The notes: a model not told the origin generated them from the sequence alone. Counted from the first letter of the stretch, positions 44,822 to 55,883 are shown. The stretch: 64,000 nucleotides of DNA from Ctena decussata (GCA_963989385.1 OZ022498.1:1371501-1435500), one strand, 5' to 3'. Translations and numbers: made by a program.

Positions 44822-45512
44822 ACATATGTTTTTATGCAAAATTAACAAAAATTATCCCTAATTATCACCAAATACTCCCTCTTATCTAGAGCTCTGAAAC
44901 GTAGGTAAATTTTATTCTTTGAGGTAAGCGGGTACTTTGAGATGTCAGTGTTTGAGATAACGAGGGTCAACTGTGTTCAGTCCTAGGTTTTAACTCTTTA
45001 TATATTCTTTATTCACTCTTTCCATACAAAATATGGCAACAGAGGTTTAAATATAAATATGGACAAATAAGCATGCGTGGAGAACAATAATACAGCAAAA
45101 CATTTTCATATACATGCAAAACAGAGAAAGAATTTAAGTTAGACAGTAGCCAAATTGATATCAGAGATGTGCTTTTCTTCCCACATTTTTTTTTTCATTT
45201 TCCCTATCTTGTATACGGTAGTTAACCAGGAGGACTGACAATTAAAGTCTCCCATAATGAATCCACTATATGCAGCAAAAATCCGTGCATACCTACGAGA
45301 AAACCAGTAGGCAGCACGAGTTTTTGCTGATAGAGTGCACGAAAAAAGCTTTTTATCTTGTCATTGACCGAATTCTTTTACAAGTTTTCGCAGGGATTAT
45401 GATTTCGCTGCAGTAAGTAAAATTTATTTTTTATTATATCAATGTTTGTTGTTGTTGTTGTTGTTGTTTTATCTAATATCAAATGGGAATAGTACTGTCT
45501 CATGTGATGTAC

Positions 45513-45745
45513 CGCAAAGTTATCAAGATCGGGACAAATAGATTTGAGCAAAAAGAGGTGGACCCAGATCAGACCGCCCCTGAAGGAGCAGTCTGGTCAG
45601 GACCTTCACTATCCATGTAGGATTATAAACGCCGGAAAAGATAGGTCTGAGCAAACAGGGCAGACCCAGATCAGACCTCCCTTGCAGGAGCAGTCCGATC
45701 GGGTCTTCCACTGCCCATCGTGACCACACAGATTATACCGGGAAA
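45513..45745. repeat. Composite foldback MITE with two hairpins
   Basis: Two GACCCAGATCAGAC ... CAGTCTGGTC / CAGTCCGATC hairpins lie at about 45551-45612 and 45661-45716. Confidence 0.65.
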
Positions 45746-46237
45746 TCAAACAGTGTAACTTTCAGGGCACTTGCGATTATCATCAGCTGATCATCCTAAG
45801 TGTCTAAGTGTCCCAACCTTCAGAACCCTTGCGGTATCTGCCGGTAAATCAGCCAATTATATTATTTATTTAGGTTTTTGTGGCTTAGGCTCTCTTCGCC
45901 TGATTACAAATAACGTTCTTAAACATTTCAAAGAAAAAGATGTAATTAGTAAATGAACAAGTAAAGGTAAACAATACAAAGATCAAACAAGAACTATTAT
46001 ATATACATTAGTTCACATGAACAGAATTTGCAGGACTCTTTACCTGGGACTGTCAAGTTGCCAGTTGACCACACCCTCACCTTGACAGCTCCATGAAGTG
46101 AGCGGTCCATCGAAGCGTTTTGTAAGTTTAATTTCATGGCAAGGGCGCATGTGGCTGGGACGATGTCCCAGCATCATGATCCCCGCCTCATTGCCTGATA
46201 CCGGTCACTCACACTGCGAAAATAGCAACACTACTGA

Positions 46238-46600
46238 ATAAATAGAGGATCTTACATGAGTGCTCATGTATTATTGAATTTATTAAACGAGTTGGGGAAA
46301 AAGATAAGATGCGAGGCTTTGCCGAGCATCTTATCGTTTTTCCCCAACGAGTTTAATAAATTCAATAATACATGAGCACGAATGCAAGATTCTATTTATC
46401 ATAAGACGCTAAAATCATATTTTACTAGCAGATTTTGCACTAAGACGTCACGATTTCGCCATTAGAAAACGCAACGTTTTTATGGACGTCAAGGCATAAC
46501 GTTACGACGTAATTTGCATATTTAATCCACTAGTGGATTATCGTTTTTAATGCATGGCTTTATTACACTCTCAGAAGCGACGTCATATGATAAATAGTAA
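46238..46600. repeat. Foldback repeat with ATACATGAGC arms
   Basis: AGTGCTCATGTATTATTGAA is mirrored by TTCAATAATACATGAGCAC; GGGGAAAAAGATAAGATGC pairs with GCATCTTATCGTTTTTCCCC. AATAGA...TAAATAG words flank it. Confidence 0.7.
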
Positions 46601-46787
46601 TTAGTGTTCATGGTATTGACATTGTCATGGTCAGGGTGCGTGTGGCTGTAGCAAAGTCCAACCTCACGCACCCTGACCGTGTCTCAAAACTGTGACTGCC
46701 GGGTTATATAATGGTGTACAATATAACAACATTGCCAGGCACATGTGACAAAACTAATAACCGTATCTTAAGCACCCTGACTTCTGG

Positions 46788-46890
46788 GCACACAATGTTG
46801 AACCACCAACATTGGATCAACGCTGATTCAACGTCATGACGTCGATTCAGCGTCGGCCCAATGCCGATTCAAGATTGTGCCAGCTGGGTT
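46788..46890. repeat. Palindromic MITE, ATTCAACGTCATGACG subtype
   Basis: The left end is TGGGCACACAATGTTG and the right end is GTGCCAGCTGGGT. The centre is GATTCAACGTCATGACGTCG. Confidence 0.7.
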
Positions 46891-47114
46891 GCTTCCAGAA
46901 CTGACAATTTAAAATAGTATATGATGTACAAGAAGTTGACATGGTCAGGCTGCAAGTGGCTACACCGCCTTCCAAACCCTTGCAACCTGATCTGGCGATC
47001 TTTTGGATAATAAATGGTACCGAGAAAGAATTCGGCATGGTCAGGTGCCTGTGATCGAACCAAGGTCCAAGCATCATGCCCCCTGACCATGTATCTTTCT
47101 AGTCATCGCCAAAA

Positions 47115-48672
47115 CTGAAAAGTTTATATACATATAATATAAGTACAGAGGCAAATTGATTGTATGATACACAGTATCTGATGATAACTGTTTTTTCGTT
47201 ATACGTTCTTTAAAGTAATGCAGTCACAGTATTTCTGCATTTGACATAAAAATAAAATAAATTAATTATAATCTATTATTGGAAGACGCTAATTGCAATA
47301 TAATTTTGATGAACTTACAGAGGTTCTTTAGCTGTTTAATATTTCTGACATTCATCAGTTCATTAAACTTAATAACGTTTGGGTTTGAAGTAAAATACGG
47401 TTTGACATACTTTTTTCTTTCAGTGTTGAAAGCAGAACAACGCATCAAAACGTGAAATTCGTCCCCTACTTCTTGCTCGCAGAAATTACATTTTCTTTCT
47501 GACATTTCTAAACCTATCCATTTACCCGTTTCAATTGACAGCCTGTGGTTTCTGGTTCGGAAGTGGCATAAATCTCTTTTCATATTATAGGGCAGTTTTA
47601 ACATGTAATACTCTAATTCGAACTTTTCCTTAAAAAGCCTATAGTTTAAACTTGTTGAGCTATTTGAAATATTTGAAAACCATTCATTTATGAATATATC
47701 TTTCAATTTTTGTTTGACGCTTTTTACTAACCATATAGGGTTGTCTACGCTTTGTTTATCCCAAACGCCACTAAAACCACATCTTATGAGGATGTTCTTG
47801 ACATAGTTTAGCCATGCCGAGGCTTCTGTTCGATATTCAGTGTATATGAATTGATATAACATGGAAGAAACCTTATTACTTTCACTTTCGACTAATTTCG
47901 TCCAATAAGAAACCATTCGGGTCTGTATATCTATTTCTATCGGATAAACACCGAATTCGCCATACACAAATATGTTAGGAGTCGACGATTTCAAGTTAAA
48001 CATGGATTTAAGGAAACGAAGTTGAACTTTCTCTAGTAGTTTGCAGTTGCTAAACCCCCATTTTTCACATGCATATGATAAAATGGGCTTTATCATTTTG
48101 TCAAAAAGATTAATTTGCAAATCTACGACAAGCTGAAGGTTATGAATATTTCTTAACAATGTTGTGAGTGCCTTATTTGCTTGTTCGTATATATGTTTTA
48201 TGGTTACGTGGAAAGACCCTGTTCGAGTGAAGTATATTCCTAGATATTTATAACTATTAACAACTTCTAATGGTATTTTGTCATAAGTAAAAGCAATGTT
48301 TTTGGGCATTCGCCCTTTCCCAAAAACGACGACTTTTGTTTTGCTGATATTAACTGTTAATTTCCATGTTGTGCAATATGTCTTAAACGTGTCTAGTGCG
48401 TATTGTAGATCTTTCGCGGATTCAGCAACAAGAGCAGTATCATCTGCGTAAAGAAAAACGAATAATTTGAAAAACATTACTGCTCGGTCGGTATCATTCG
48501 TAGGTTTCGTATCGCAAGTAATCCCATTTACATTCTGTGACCTCAAAAATTCTTCTAGGTCATTTAGGTAAAGGCTAAACAGAAAGGGAGATAAATTGTC
48601 GCCTTGTCTGACACCGATAGTGCAATCGAAAAATGCCGAGGTTTCTCCATTTACAAATACGCAGGACTCTTC
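47115..48672 (-). mobile_element. 5'-truncated LINE of a second subfamily
   Basis: It is oriented on the - strand. The coding remnant begins within the reverse transcriptase near 48672 and the 3' UTR ends near 47115. It is related to, but clearly diverged from, the 37.4-44.2-kb element. It truncates against the upstream flank of segmental duplication block B. Confidence 0.75.
47266..48670 (-). pseudogene. LINE reverse transcriptase C-terminal remnant
   Basis: The frame is open from about 48670: TSAFFDCTIGVRQGDNLSPF and FLYADDTALVAESAKDL, then FYTYLG/KYLGIYF-type RT thumb blocks and a C-terminal CNFCEQEVGDEFHVLMRC motif before the stop at 47266-47268. The endonuclease and the first half of the RT are missing. 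No stop interrupts the remaining 465 or so codons, so the insertion is fairly young. The frame has no natural start. Confidence 0.8.
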
Positions 48673-49001
48673 AACCTGGCTATATCCGTATATCCGTATA
48701 CATCAATGTACCAAGTTAAGTTAATGTTTTCAATGAACATGACTTTTATTTCACCTAGCAACAGAAATATACATAGTTTGCGTTTCATAATATGAGAATA
48801 GGTCACATTGACGGTAAAATAAAGAAACCTTCAGTTCTGTTTATTATAACGTTACACAATTAAAATAAGCTAATTGAAGATTTCCTACAAGAGTAAATTC
48901 GTGTATCACTTTTTTTCTTCTCACGTTTTCAACGAATGTAGTGAAAATTACTTTTCAAAATATGTATTCAATTCTCACAGAAGTTTTATCAATATGTTAT
49001 A

Positions 49002-49239
49002 TGAGCCGCGACACGAGAAAACCAACAATGTGGTTGTGCGCCCAGCGCAGACTCAGATCAGCATGGGCATCCGCAAAGTCCGATCAGACTCTTCGCTTAA
49101 CGCTTAAAGGGTAGCTAAGGGTCTAAGCTACCTCCACGCGGACAGCGAAAACTCTGATCAGACTGGGCGGATGCCCAGGCTGATCTGAGTCTGCGCTGGG
49201 CGCACAACCACATTGTTGGTTTTCTCGTGTCGCGGCTCA
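49002..49239. repeat. Palindromic MITE (GAGCCGCGACACGAG family), best copy
   Basis: Near-perfect ends TGAGCCGCGACACGAGAAAA / TTTTCTCGTGTCGCGGCTCA are flanked by TA on both sides. That would fit a TA target site, but other copies do not show it clearly. Confidence 0.85.
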
Positions 49240-49379
49240 TATGTATATTTTATTACTTTCTATGCAGAAAAAAATGCTATTAAAGGAAAATATATTGAAA
49301 ACACGTAAATTACAAATAAATAAAATACAGCAATGCTGTAGTTTGATATATTAATTTTAATCGACTTTATTTGGCTGAT

Positions 49380-49610
49380 AAGCATTAGAATTGAGACATA
49401 CACGTACGTTTTCGATAGGATTTTGATAAATTTTTGGCACCTTCTCCGCTGAACAATGTAATAAAAAAAAGTTCCATCACTATTTTAATCTTTGGGGAAT
49501 ATAGTGTGCATGTGCATGTATCGTAGTATATGCTTTGTACTATCTGCCGTCATTTAGAAAAGAATGTTGTCCTCATGGGCCTATGGCTTATTGGATTTAT
49601 GAATAAAGTT
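49380..49610 (+). mobile_element. LINE 3'-end fragment
   Basis: CACCTTCTCCGC, CTCATGGGCCTATGGC and a terminal AATAAAG match the 3' termini at 24000-24208 and 44035-44220. Confidence 0.65.
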
Positions 49611-49729
49611 GGTACTACTATCTCGTAAATGTAATGGTTAGGTTTTATTTATTCGTGTTAAATGAAGAATTTGATAATAATAATAATTATAATAAAAACT
49701 AATTTAAATTACAATAATTATAAAAGATG

Positions 49730-49984
49730 GCACATTGCACAAGTAATGACGTGTCAAAATTGAGTTCAGGCTGAACGACCCTGACAAGCTCAAGTGAGCT
49801 CCAAACAATTCAAATTCTGCTTTGACACACGCCGTAATCATTGTAATTACAGCTTTTACACTTGACATAAACTTCTCGCAAACTTGACAAACAAAGCTCT
49901 TATCGCGAATAAAACTTGGCAAACATTTGTTAGTGCTTCATTCTGTCTTCAGTATCTTTCTGTAGAAGATTTAGCTTTATAATC
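49730..49984 (+). promoter_or_regulatory. Second-type promoter and leader of small-gene copy 5
   Basis: Nearly identical to the region upstream of copy 4, with the same GTAATGACGTGTCAAAATTG and CATTCTGTCTTCAGTATCTT words. Confidence 0.5.
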
Positions 49985-50302
49985 ATGGTTATGAAGAGGT
50001 TTGAGATGTATTCCAAGCTCCACGACAGTCAACACCGTTTCAACAGAGCCTGTGACCAGATTCTGCTCCTCAACGCCAGACTGAATGGTCTGAAGAAGCG
50101 CTACCAGTCGGCAAAATCCAGCGACTACAAGACTTTCCGGTTTCCTCTACGCATGCGCATGCTGGTTGCAGAAGGACTGGTGAAGAGATATTACCACTAC
50201 GCAGACATGAAGAGAACTGAGATTCTTGATCTACGCTGCGAGCTGAAGAAACTTGACGATTCTGAAGAAGATGATGATGTCATCACTGACGAAGAATTGT
50301 AG
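49985..50302 (+). CDS. Small intronless family protein, copy 5 (105 aa)
   Basis: An intact ORF, closest to copy 4 (MVMKRFEMYSKLHDSQHRFN). The acidic tail is one residue longer (DSEEDDDVITDEEL) through an in-frame triplet insertion. In-frame length variation in the tail with no frameshift in any copy supports a protein under selection. The hairpin plus AGAAAGA box follows. Confidence 0.88.
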   Translation: MVMKRFEMYSKLHDSQHRFNRACDQILLLNARLNGLKKRYQSAKSSDYKTFRFPLRMRMLVAEGLVKRYYHYADMKRTEILDLRCELKKLDDSEEDDDVITDEEL

Positions 50303-50327
50303 TTCTGGCGGCCCAGTCTCTTTAAAT

Positions 50328-50345
50328 GGTCTGTTTTTACGGACC
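50328..50345 (+). terminator. Histone-like 3' stem-loop of small-gene copy 5
   Basis: GGTCTG-TTTTTA-CGGACC pairs over six positions with one T-G pair, followed by ACCA and AGAAAGAATG at 50357-50366. It begins 25 nt after the stop. Confidence 0.65.
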
Positions 50346-51412
50346 ACCATATTACTAGAAAGAATGCCCTATGTTGTTGCTAAATTTTGATCAGCCTGCG
50401 CATAAGCAAACTGTCGTTAGACTTGTCTCTGCCCGTGTGACTAATATATGATGTCATATAATGGAATATAGATTTTGATAAGCCTGCGCATACACTAAGT
50501 CTGGTTAGGCTTATCGCTGGTTGCATGAATAATCTATGACGTCGTATAACGAAAACAAATATTTTGACCAGCCTGTGGATTCGCAATGTCCGGTTAGGTT
50601 CGCCTCTGTCCGCATAAAAAATCTCTAATGACATTAAAAAACATTGTTTGATCAGCCTGTGCATATGCAAAGTCCGGTTAGGCTTGTCCCTGTTTGCAAG
50701 AAGACTCCAATAAGCCTGCTCAACAGTGTTTCTGTGGCTCCCACATGTTTTAATTCTGTGACAAAAGCCAGTGGCGGAGGGCCTATCATAACATAAGCAT
50801 GCCTACCTTTTGGTACACTTTCAGGAGAAGCAACTCTGTCATTTTAATTTTTGCTGCTTTTCTCAATGGGGGTCAGTTCTTTAAAAGAAATAGTTTGCTT
50901 CTCCTGGAGCAAAATCTTTCCTTTAAGAGTAAGCTCGTTTTAGAAGGTTTCGTCATTCAAGGAAGTCATGAAAGCTGTCCGACTTCGAAATAAGGCAGAT
51001 AGGTGTACGCATACATCATAAATATGGTTTCCTGTAAAATTATTGAAACATACAACGGTATCCACCAAAGAGGGCATGTAAAAAGAACATATAACAAATG
51101 AAGAAGAATAAGAGGCATAAAAATGAATTGCACAAATAAATTATACCAGAATCTGGGAAAAATTGATAAATATGAGAGGATACATGCTGGTGGTACTGAC
51201 TGTTCCAGCAAAGTTGACTTGCCTTACAATGCCAGTACTTTTTATCGCAAAAACAAGTCAGGGAGCCGGGAAATTCCATAAAACGACAATGTACGGCTTT
51301 GTTTATAAAGAGGAATGGGTGCACTTCCATGTTTTCCACCATTCTACGAAGGGAAATAACTTTTGTGACTTCCTGTTAGCCTCCCTGGTTTATGAAGCCC
51401 TACCATAATTGG

Positions 51413-51655
51413 ATCATTTTCGTTTTTTGCCTTCCCTCTCAATGGGGATCAACTCTTAAAGCAAAAAATTTGCTCCCATAGGAGAAAATTCTTTCCATTA
51501 AGAATTGGATTCTTTCCATTAAGAATTGCCAATTCTTAATGGAAAGAATTTTCTCCTATGGGAGCAAATTCTTTGCTTTAAAAGTTGATCCCCATTGAGA
51601 GGGAAGGCAAAAAACGAAAATAGCAGAGTTGCTTCCCTGAAAATATACTCATTAA
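51413..51655. repeat. Foldback repeat with TTGCCTTCCCTCTCAATGGG arms
   Basis: Arms of about 115 bp are inverted around AAGAATTGG/CCAATTCTT. Single arms of the same family recur at 25640-25770, 26620-26730, 36700-36880 and 50820-50990. Confidence 0.8.
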
Positions 51656-51763
51656 CAGTAAAATCTAGCATGTCTGTTTGTTATCTGGTCGCAAGGAGCA
51701 TGCCCTGCACGTGTAGGCATGCGCAGTTCGCATCTTGAGTTAGACAGTTTTTTCTCACAACTT

Positions 51764-51789
51764 GGGGGGGGGAGGGGGGGGGGGGGGTG
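51764..51789 (+). repeat. G-rich run
   Basis: GGGGGGGGAGGGGGGGGGGG-type tract. Confidence 0.8.
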
Positions 51790-52244
51790 CAATGAACTGA
51801 GACAAAATCAACAACACAGTCATCAGAATTTCCCTGACATAAATATTATTCCATGATAAATATTTAAAAGTCACTGTTTTCAAAGTTCCGGAACAAGTAT
51901 TTTCATTGATAGCTTTGTTTATGTTTCGCTATATTATATTCAATTTTCTTTGTAAGAATATATAAGCAATGTCTTTCGATACTGGCCTAACGACCTTTTC
52001 TCTCACATGTAGCAGACTGTGAAAAAATAAGCAAAATAAAAATCGAACCACTTTCTTCAAAAGGCGAAATATATAAATATATATACTGACACTATGTGCA
52101 CCACATTTGCGCAACAATTAAAATAAAATCATATTTAAACTTGAAACCAGCCAGCCTGTCTCGAAGCCCCAATAACTAAGACCACCAGAAAAAGAGAAGA
52201 AAAAAAAATAAAACAACTTCATCCAAATAAAGAATATGCCATCG

Positions 52245-52345
52245 AGCACATAGCGCCTAATCAACTTGAAACAACGTTGATTCAACGCCATGGCGTTGAA
52301 TCAACGCTGATTCAATGTTGATTCAACGCTGTATGCCTGCACAGA
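52245..52345. repeat. Palindromic MITE, GTTGATTCAACG subtype
   Basis: GAGCACATAGCG ... AACGTTGATTCAACGCCATG ... GTATGCCTGCAC. Confidence 0.65.
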
Positions 52346-52694
52346 TATATTTCCTTCTGACTCTGGTGTCATGCACGTACTTAAAGTGTATATATGTACA
52401 CCTTTCTGTTTTTCTGCCAGTTTTGCAAAGGGGAACGGAACAACTTTTGTACTTTCCTGTTTGCTTCTCGTTCCACAAGAGAGGTCTTACATAAACACAA
52501 ATTTCCAGTGCAGGTAACTGAAAGAAAAATATAGGCCTAACATGAAATCAAATATATTCTCACAAAATGAACTGTTTGTTAGCGTTTATATTTTTGGTAT
52601 AACATTAACTACGAAGTTATGCGCCTCTATATATTACCAAGCAGGCATACAACGTTTAAACCATGTTGAATCAATGTTAACGTCACTGTAGAAC

Positions 52695-54335
52695 AATATA
52701 GGGATCAAACATGATTTTCATGCATTAACGTTTGCCAGGTTCCGAGGGAGATGTTGGAAACCGAGGCCGAAGGCCGAGGTTTTCAACATCTCCCGAGGGA
52801 CCTGGCAAATGTTAATGCATTGAAAACAAATGTTTGATCGCTGTTATTGCATAATTCAACGAATTATTCTTTAAAATTTGAGAAAAAAACTTGGCACTCT
52901 ATTTTGGCACCGTTTAACAGCCAACGCGCTGGTGCATCTGTTTACTTATATTCGTCTTCCGGGCCCGAGAGCATTCATTCTATTCAAAATGGCTGCCATC
53001 ATCCTATTCAACATCATTTCGGAAAAGTATCCAAGATGGGCGTTGTAGTTGATGCAAAATAGACGGAAAATTAATCAACAAAAAGCAGATACCTTGAGAA
53101 ATAATTTCCATGCAGAACAAGCCTGATCCATTCCTATACCATCCTGCAGTTCTTGATTACTGAAAGCTTAGGATGCATGTTTTCTTTAACACTTATTTAC
53201 TCTCCATTTGGCATCGTAAGAATGTAAACAACATCGCTTTAAACTCCGTGTCGGTACTTTATGACGTAATAAGAGTACAAAGCATGATGACGTCATAAGA
53301 AAACATAGGTAGCACGCGACCAATTATTGTAAATTAACCGAAAATGGAGAGGCAAGAGTGAATGGCGGTTTTTAGTGGCCCGGCACAAGCATAACGAAAG
53401 TTCTGTCGTCGTGTTTCAACAGCGCGAGAAAACCATTGTTGAAATACAGCTTTTCGCCTGTTGATGCACGGCTGTTAATACCTCTCGGCACTGCTTTTTA
53501 TGCAATAATATAGGGATCAAACATGGTTTTTCATGCATTAACGTTTGCCAGGTCCCGAGGGAGACGTTGACAACCGAGGCCGAAGGCCGAGGTTTTCAAC
53601 ATCTCCCAAGGGACCTGGCAAACTTTAATGCATTGGAAAAAAATGTTTGATCGCTGTTATTGCATAAATTCAACGAAATATTCGTTAAGATTTGCGAAAA
53701 TACGGCACTATATTTTGTCACCGTTTCACAGCCAACGCGCCAGTGCATCTGTTTTTTATTAATATCCGTCTTCCTGGCCCGAGAGCATCAAGCTGTTCAA
53801 AATGGCTGCCATCATCCTATTCAACCTTCGTATTTATGGAAAGAGTCCAAGATGGTCGTTGCAAATTCATCAACATAAAGCAGATACCTTGATCAAAGCA
53901 AAAAATTCCATACAGAACATGCCTGGCCCATTCATGCACCATCATGCAGTTCTTGATGCTGAAAGCTTAGGATGCATGTTTTCTTTAACACTCTCCATTT
54001 GGCATCGTGAGAATGAAGACAACATGGCTTTGAAATCCGTGTCAGTATTTTATGACGTAATAAGCGTACAAAGTATGATGACGTCACAAAAATACATAGG
54101 TAGCACGCGACCAATTATATTGTTAATTAACCGAAAGAGGAGAGGCGCACCACCAATTTTTCGACCGAAACGGGAGAGACAAAGGTGCATGGCAGTTTTT
54201 AGTGGCCCGGCACAAGCATGACGAAAGTTCTGTCATCATGTTTCAACAGCGCGTGAAAAACATTGTTCAAACACGGGGTTTCGCCTGTTGATGCACGGCT
54301 GTTAATACCTCTCGGCACTGCTTTTTATGCAATAA
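52695..54335. repeat. Tandem duplication of an 0.8-kb hairpin-headed unit
   Basis: Unit 1 runs from about 52695 to 53508 and unit 2 from about 53509 to 54335. Each starts ATATAGGGATCAAACATG, contains the hairpin GAGGCCGAAGGCCGAGG, and ends CTCGGCACTGCTTTTTATGC. TGACGTCA-like and AATGGCTGCCATCATCCTAT words are shared. The overlapping short frames are not conserved. Confidence 0.85.
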
Positions 54336-54370
54336 CGTTGATTCAGCTTTGTAAGCCTACTGGATATGGA

Positions 54371-54520
54371 CTGGGCACACAACGTTGAATCAACATTCAA
54401 TCAATGTTGATTCAACGTCATGACGTTGGATCAACGCTGATTGGATGTTGATTCAACGTTATGTGCTGTTGAATCAACGCTGATTGGATGTTGATTCAAC
54501 GTTGTGTGCTTGCAGGGTTA
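54371..54520. repeat. Palindromic MITE, GTTGATTCAACG subtype, with partial duplication
   Basis: TGGGCACACAACGTTGAATC at the left, ATTCAACGTTGTGTGCTTGC at the right, and the right arm occurs twice (54440-54470, 54487-54515). Confidence 0.7.
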
Positions 54521-54718
54521 CACTCTCACCTACGTCGGGCTCAACCTCTGTTACGCTATCTGCTGCTATCAAAATGATATTTTAGATATTTTCTCTCTCT
54601 TTTTTTTCCTTTCGTAAATCTGCATAATGTTATACATATGTTGAGTGGATGAAGTTATCTATTTGTATGTCTACAATGCTACAGAGTTCATGTATTCAAT
54701 GAAAATTAAACATAGATA

Positions 54719-54785
54719 GACTGTTGGGAGTCGAACCCGCGACATCCACGTGAAAAGCAAATACTCATTCCACTATGTCTGCCTT
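54719..54785 (-). repeat. tRNA-Glu-like pseudogene or SINE head
   Basis: On the - strand: an anticodon-like CTTTTCACG and a perfect B box GGGTTCGACTCCC. The acceptor stem (AGGCAGA against ACAGTCT) pairs poorly, so a functional tRNA is unlikely. Confidence 0.4.
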
Positions 54786-54845
54786 TTTGCGTTCTATTGA
54801 CTGGAACAGAAAATGGTACAATTAAAAATGGTACAATACATCTAT

Positions 54846-54935
54846 CCAGGGGGCACATGATGTCTAAATGACGTCGTATTGACGTCGATGCGACGCCGTC
54901 AATTGACGTCATTATGACGTCATGTGCCTGCAAGG
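54846..54935. repeat. Palindromic MITE, ACGTC family
   Basis: GGGGGCACATGATGTC / GACGTCATGTGCCTGC. Confidence 0.7.
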
Positions 54936-55009
54936 TACATGTATCTATTTTCCAAATAGTAACAGCCATGACCTGCCATTATTATGATTATAGACCGTAA
55001 GAATTCAAG

Positions 55010-55206
55010 AAACTGGGACACCCCAAAATTACCGTAATTGTCCTGAAAGTGGAACAGTACGGTTTTACCATGCAGTAATACATCCAACAGGTGCAGATGG
55101 AATGACAGTGTAAATCCTGATCAGACAGCTCCGTTAGTAGCAGTCTGATTTGCGTCTACACTGTATACTCGTACCAATCTGTCCCAATAGTTAGAATTTC
55201 CACGGT
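55010..55206. repeat. Foldback MITE with GATCAGACAGCTCC hairpin
   Basis: AATTACCGTAAT / TTCCACGGTAAT outer words and a CAGACAGCTCCGTTAGTAGC centre. It is in the 32440-32647 family. Confidence 0.65.
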
Positions 55207-55883
55207 AATGTTTCTCTTAGTTCTGACCTAAATAATTTTCCCTATGACTGATCGAAACAACAACAATAACGGTAACAATAACAATAATAAAATGAAAAAT
55301 AATCTGAATAACAGCATAGCCTGTAGTGTCCGTCACAGACAGTTCCACCAAGCGTTAATATTTGAAATCTTACATGATCATACTGTTATGTGCTTAAATT
55401 TGGGGACACCTACAATATTATATTTTTTATTGGGAAAATTAAATATTTTTAGGTGTCCCAATATTTGAACACATTACAGTATTTAAAGAAAGCGCCGCTA
55501 TTCCGAGTCAAAGGCCACACACAATCTTCCGCATGAAACTTTTCATTACTAAGTTTGCGTTTCTTCTCTTTCTTTCTTTTTTCTTTCTTTCTCTCTTTCT
55601 TTCCTTTTATTTTAATTTTGCAAAGTAAAGTTCTAGACTGATAAGCCACTGAAACGAAATAAAGAAATCTCGCTTCTAACTGAATTAACGTTGATTCAAA
55701 ATTAATGTCGAACCAATTTTATGTCTATCGAAGTTGAGATGACGTTGCTCCAACGTTGGGTGGCTGCTGGAAAAAACTCCAAAATAAGCAAGATGCGGCG
55801 TTTTTTTTTCTGACGTTAACAATCCTCTTACCAATGCACATGCTCTGTGAATGAAGATTTGTTCAGTAATCTGATCTGTTCCC

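Larger units (their letters stand above)
48690..51420 (+). repeat. Segmental duplication block B (with small-gene copy 5)
   Basis: The partner of 35080-37350 plus about 44340-44510. It carries a MITE insertion at 49002-49239 and a LINE 3'-end fragment at about 49380-49610 that block A lacks. It lacks the full-length LINE found in block A. Confidence 0.75.

Noticed and set aside
14065..50302. The small genes as part of the inserted LINEs
   Set aside because: Copies 1 and 3 have no LINE sequence next to them, and the LINE interrupts the leader of copy 2 with a target duplication, so the gene was there first.
28739..50366. AGAAAGAATG box read as a normal poly(A) signal region
   Set aside because: No AATAAA lies between the stop and the box in the small genes, and the box is not a poly(A) signal variant. 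The histone-like reading fits better.
53802..54221. 139-codon frame
   Set aside because: It lies in the 0.8-kb repeat unit; the other unit does not keep the frame, and there is no recognisable motif.
54719..54785. A functional tRNA-Glu gene
   Set aside because: The B box and anticodon-like loop look right but the acceptor and D arms pair poorly.
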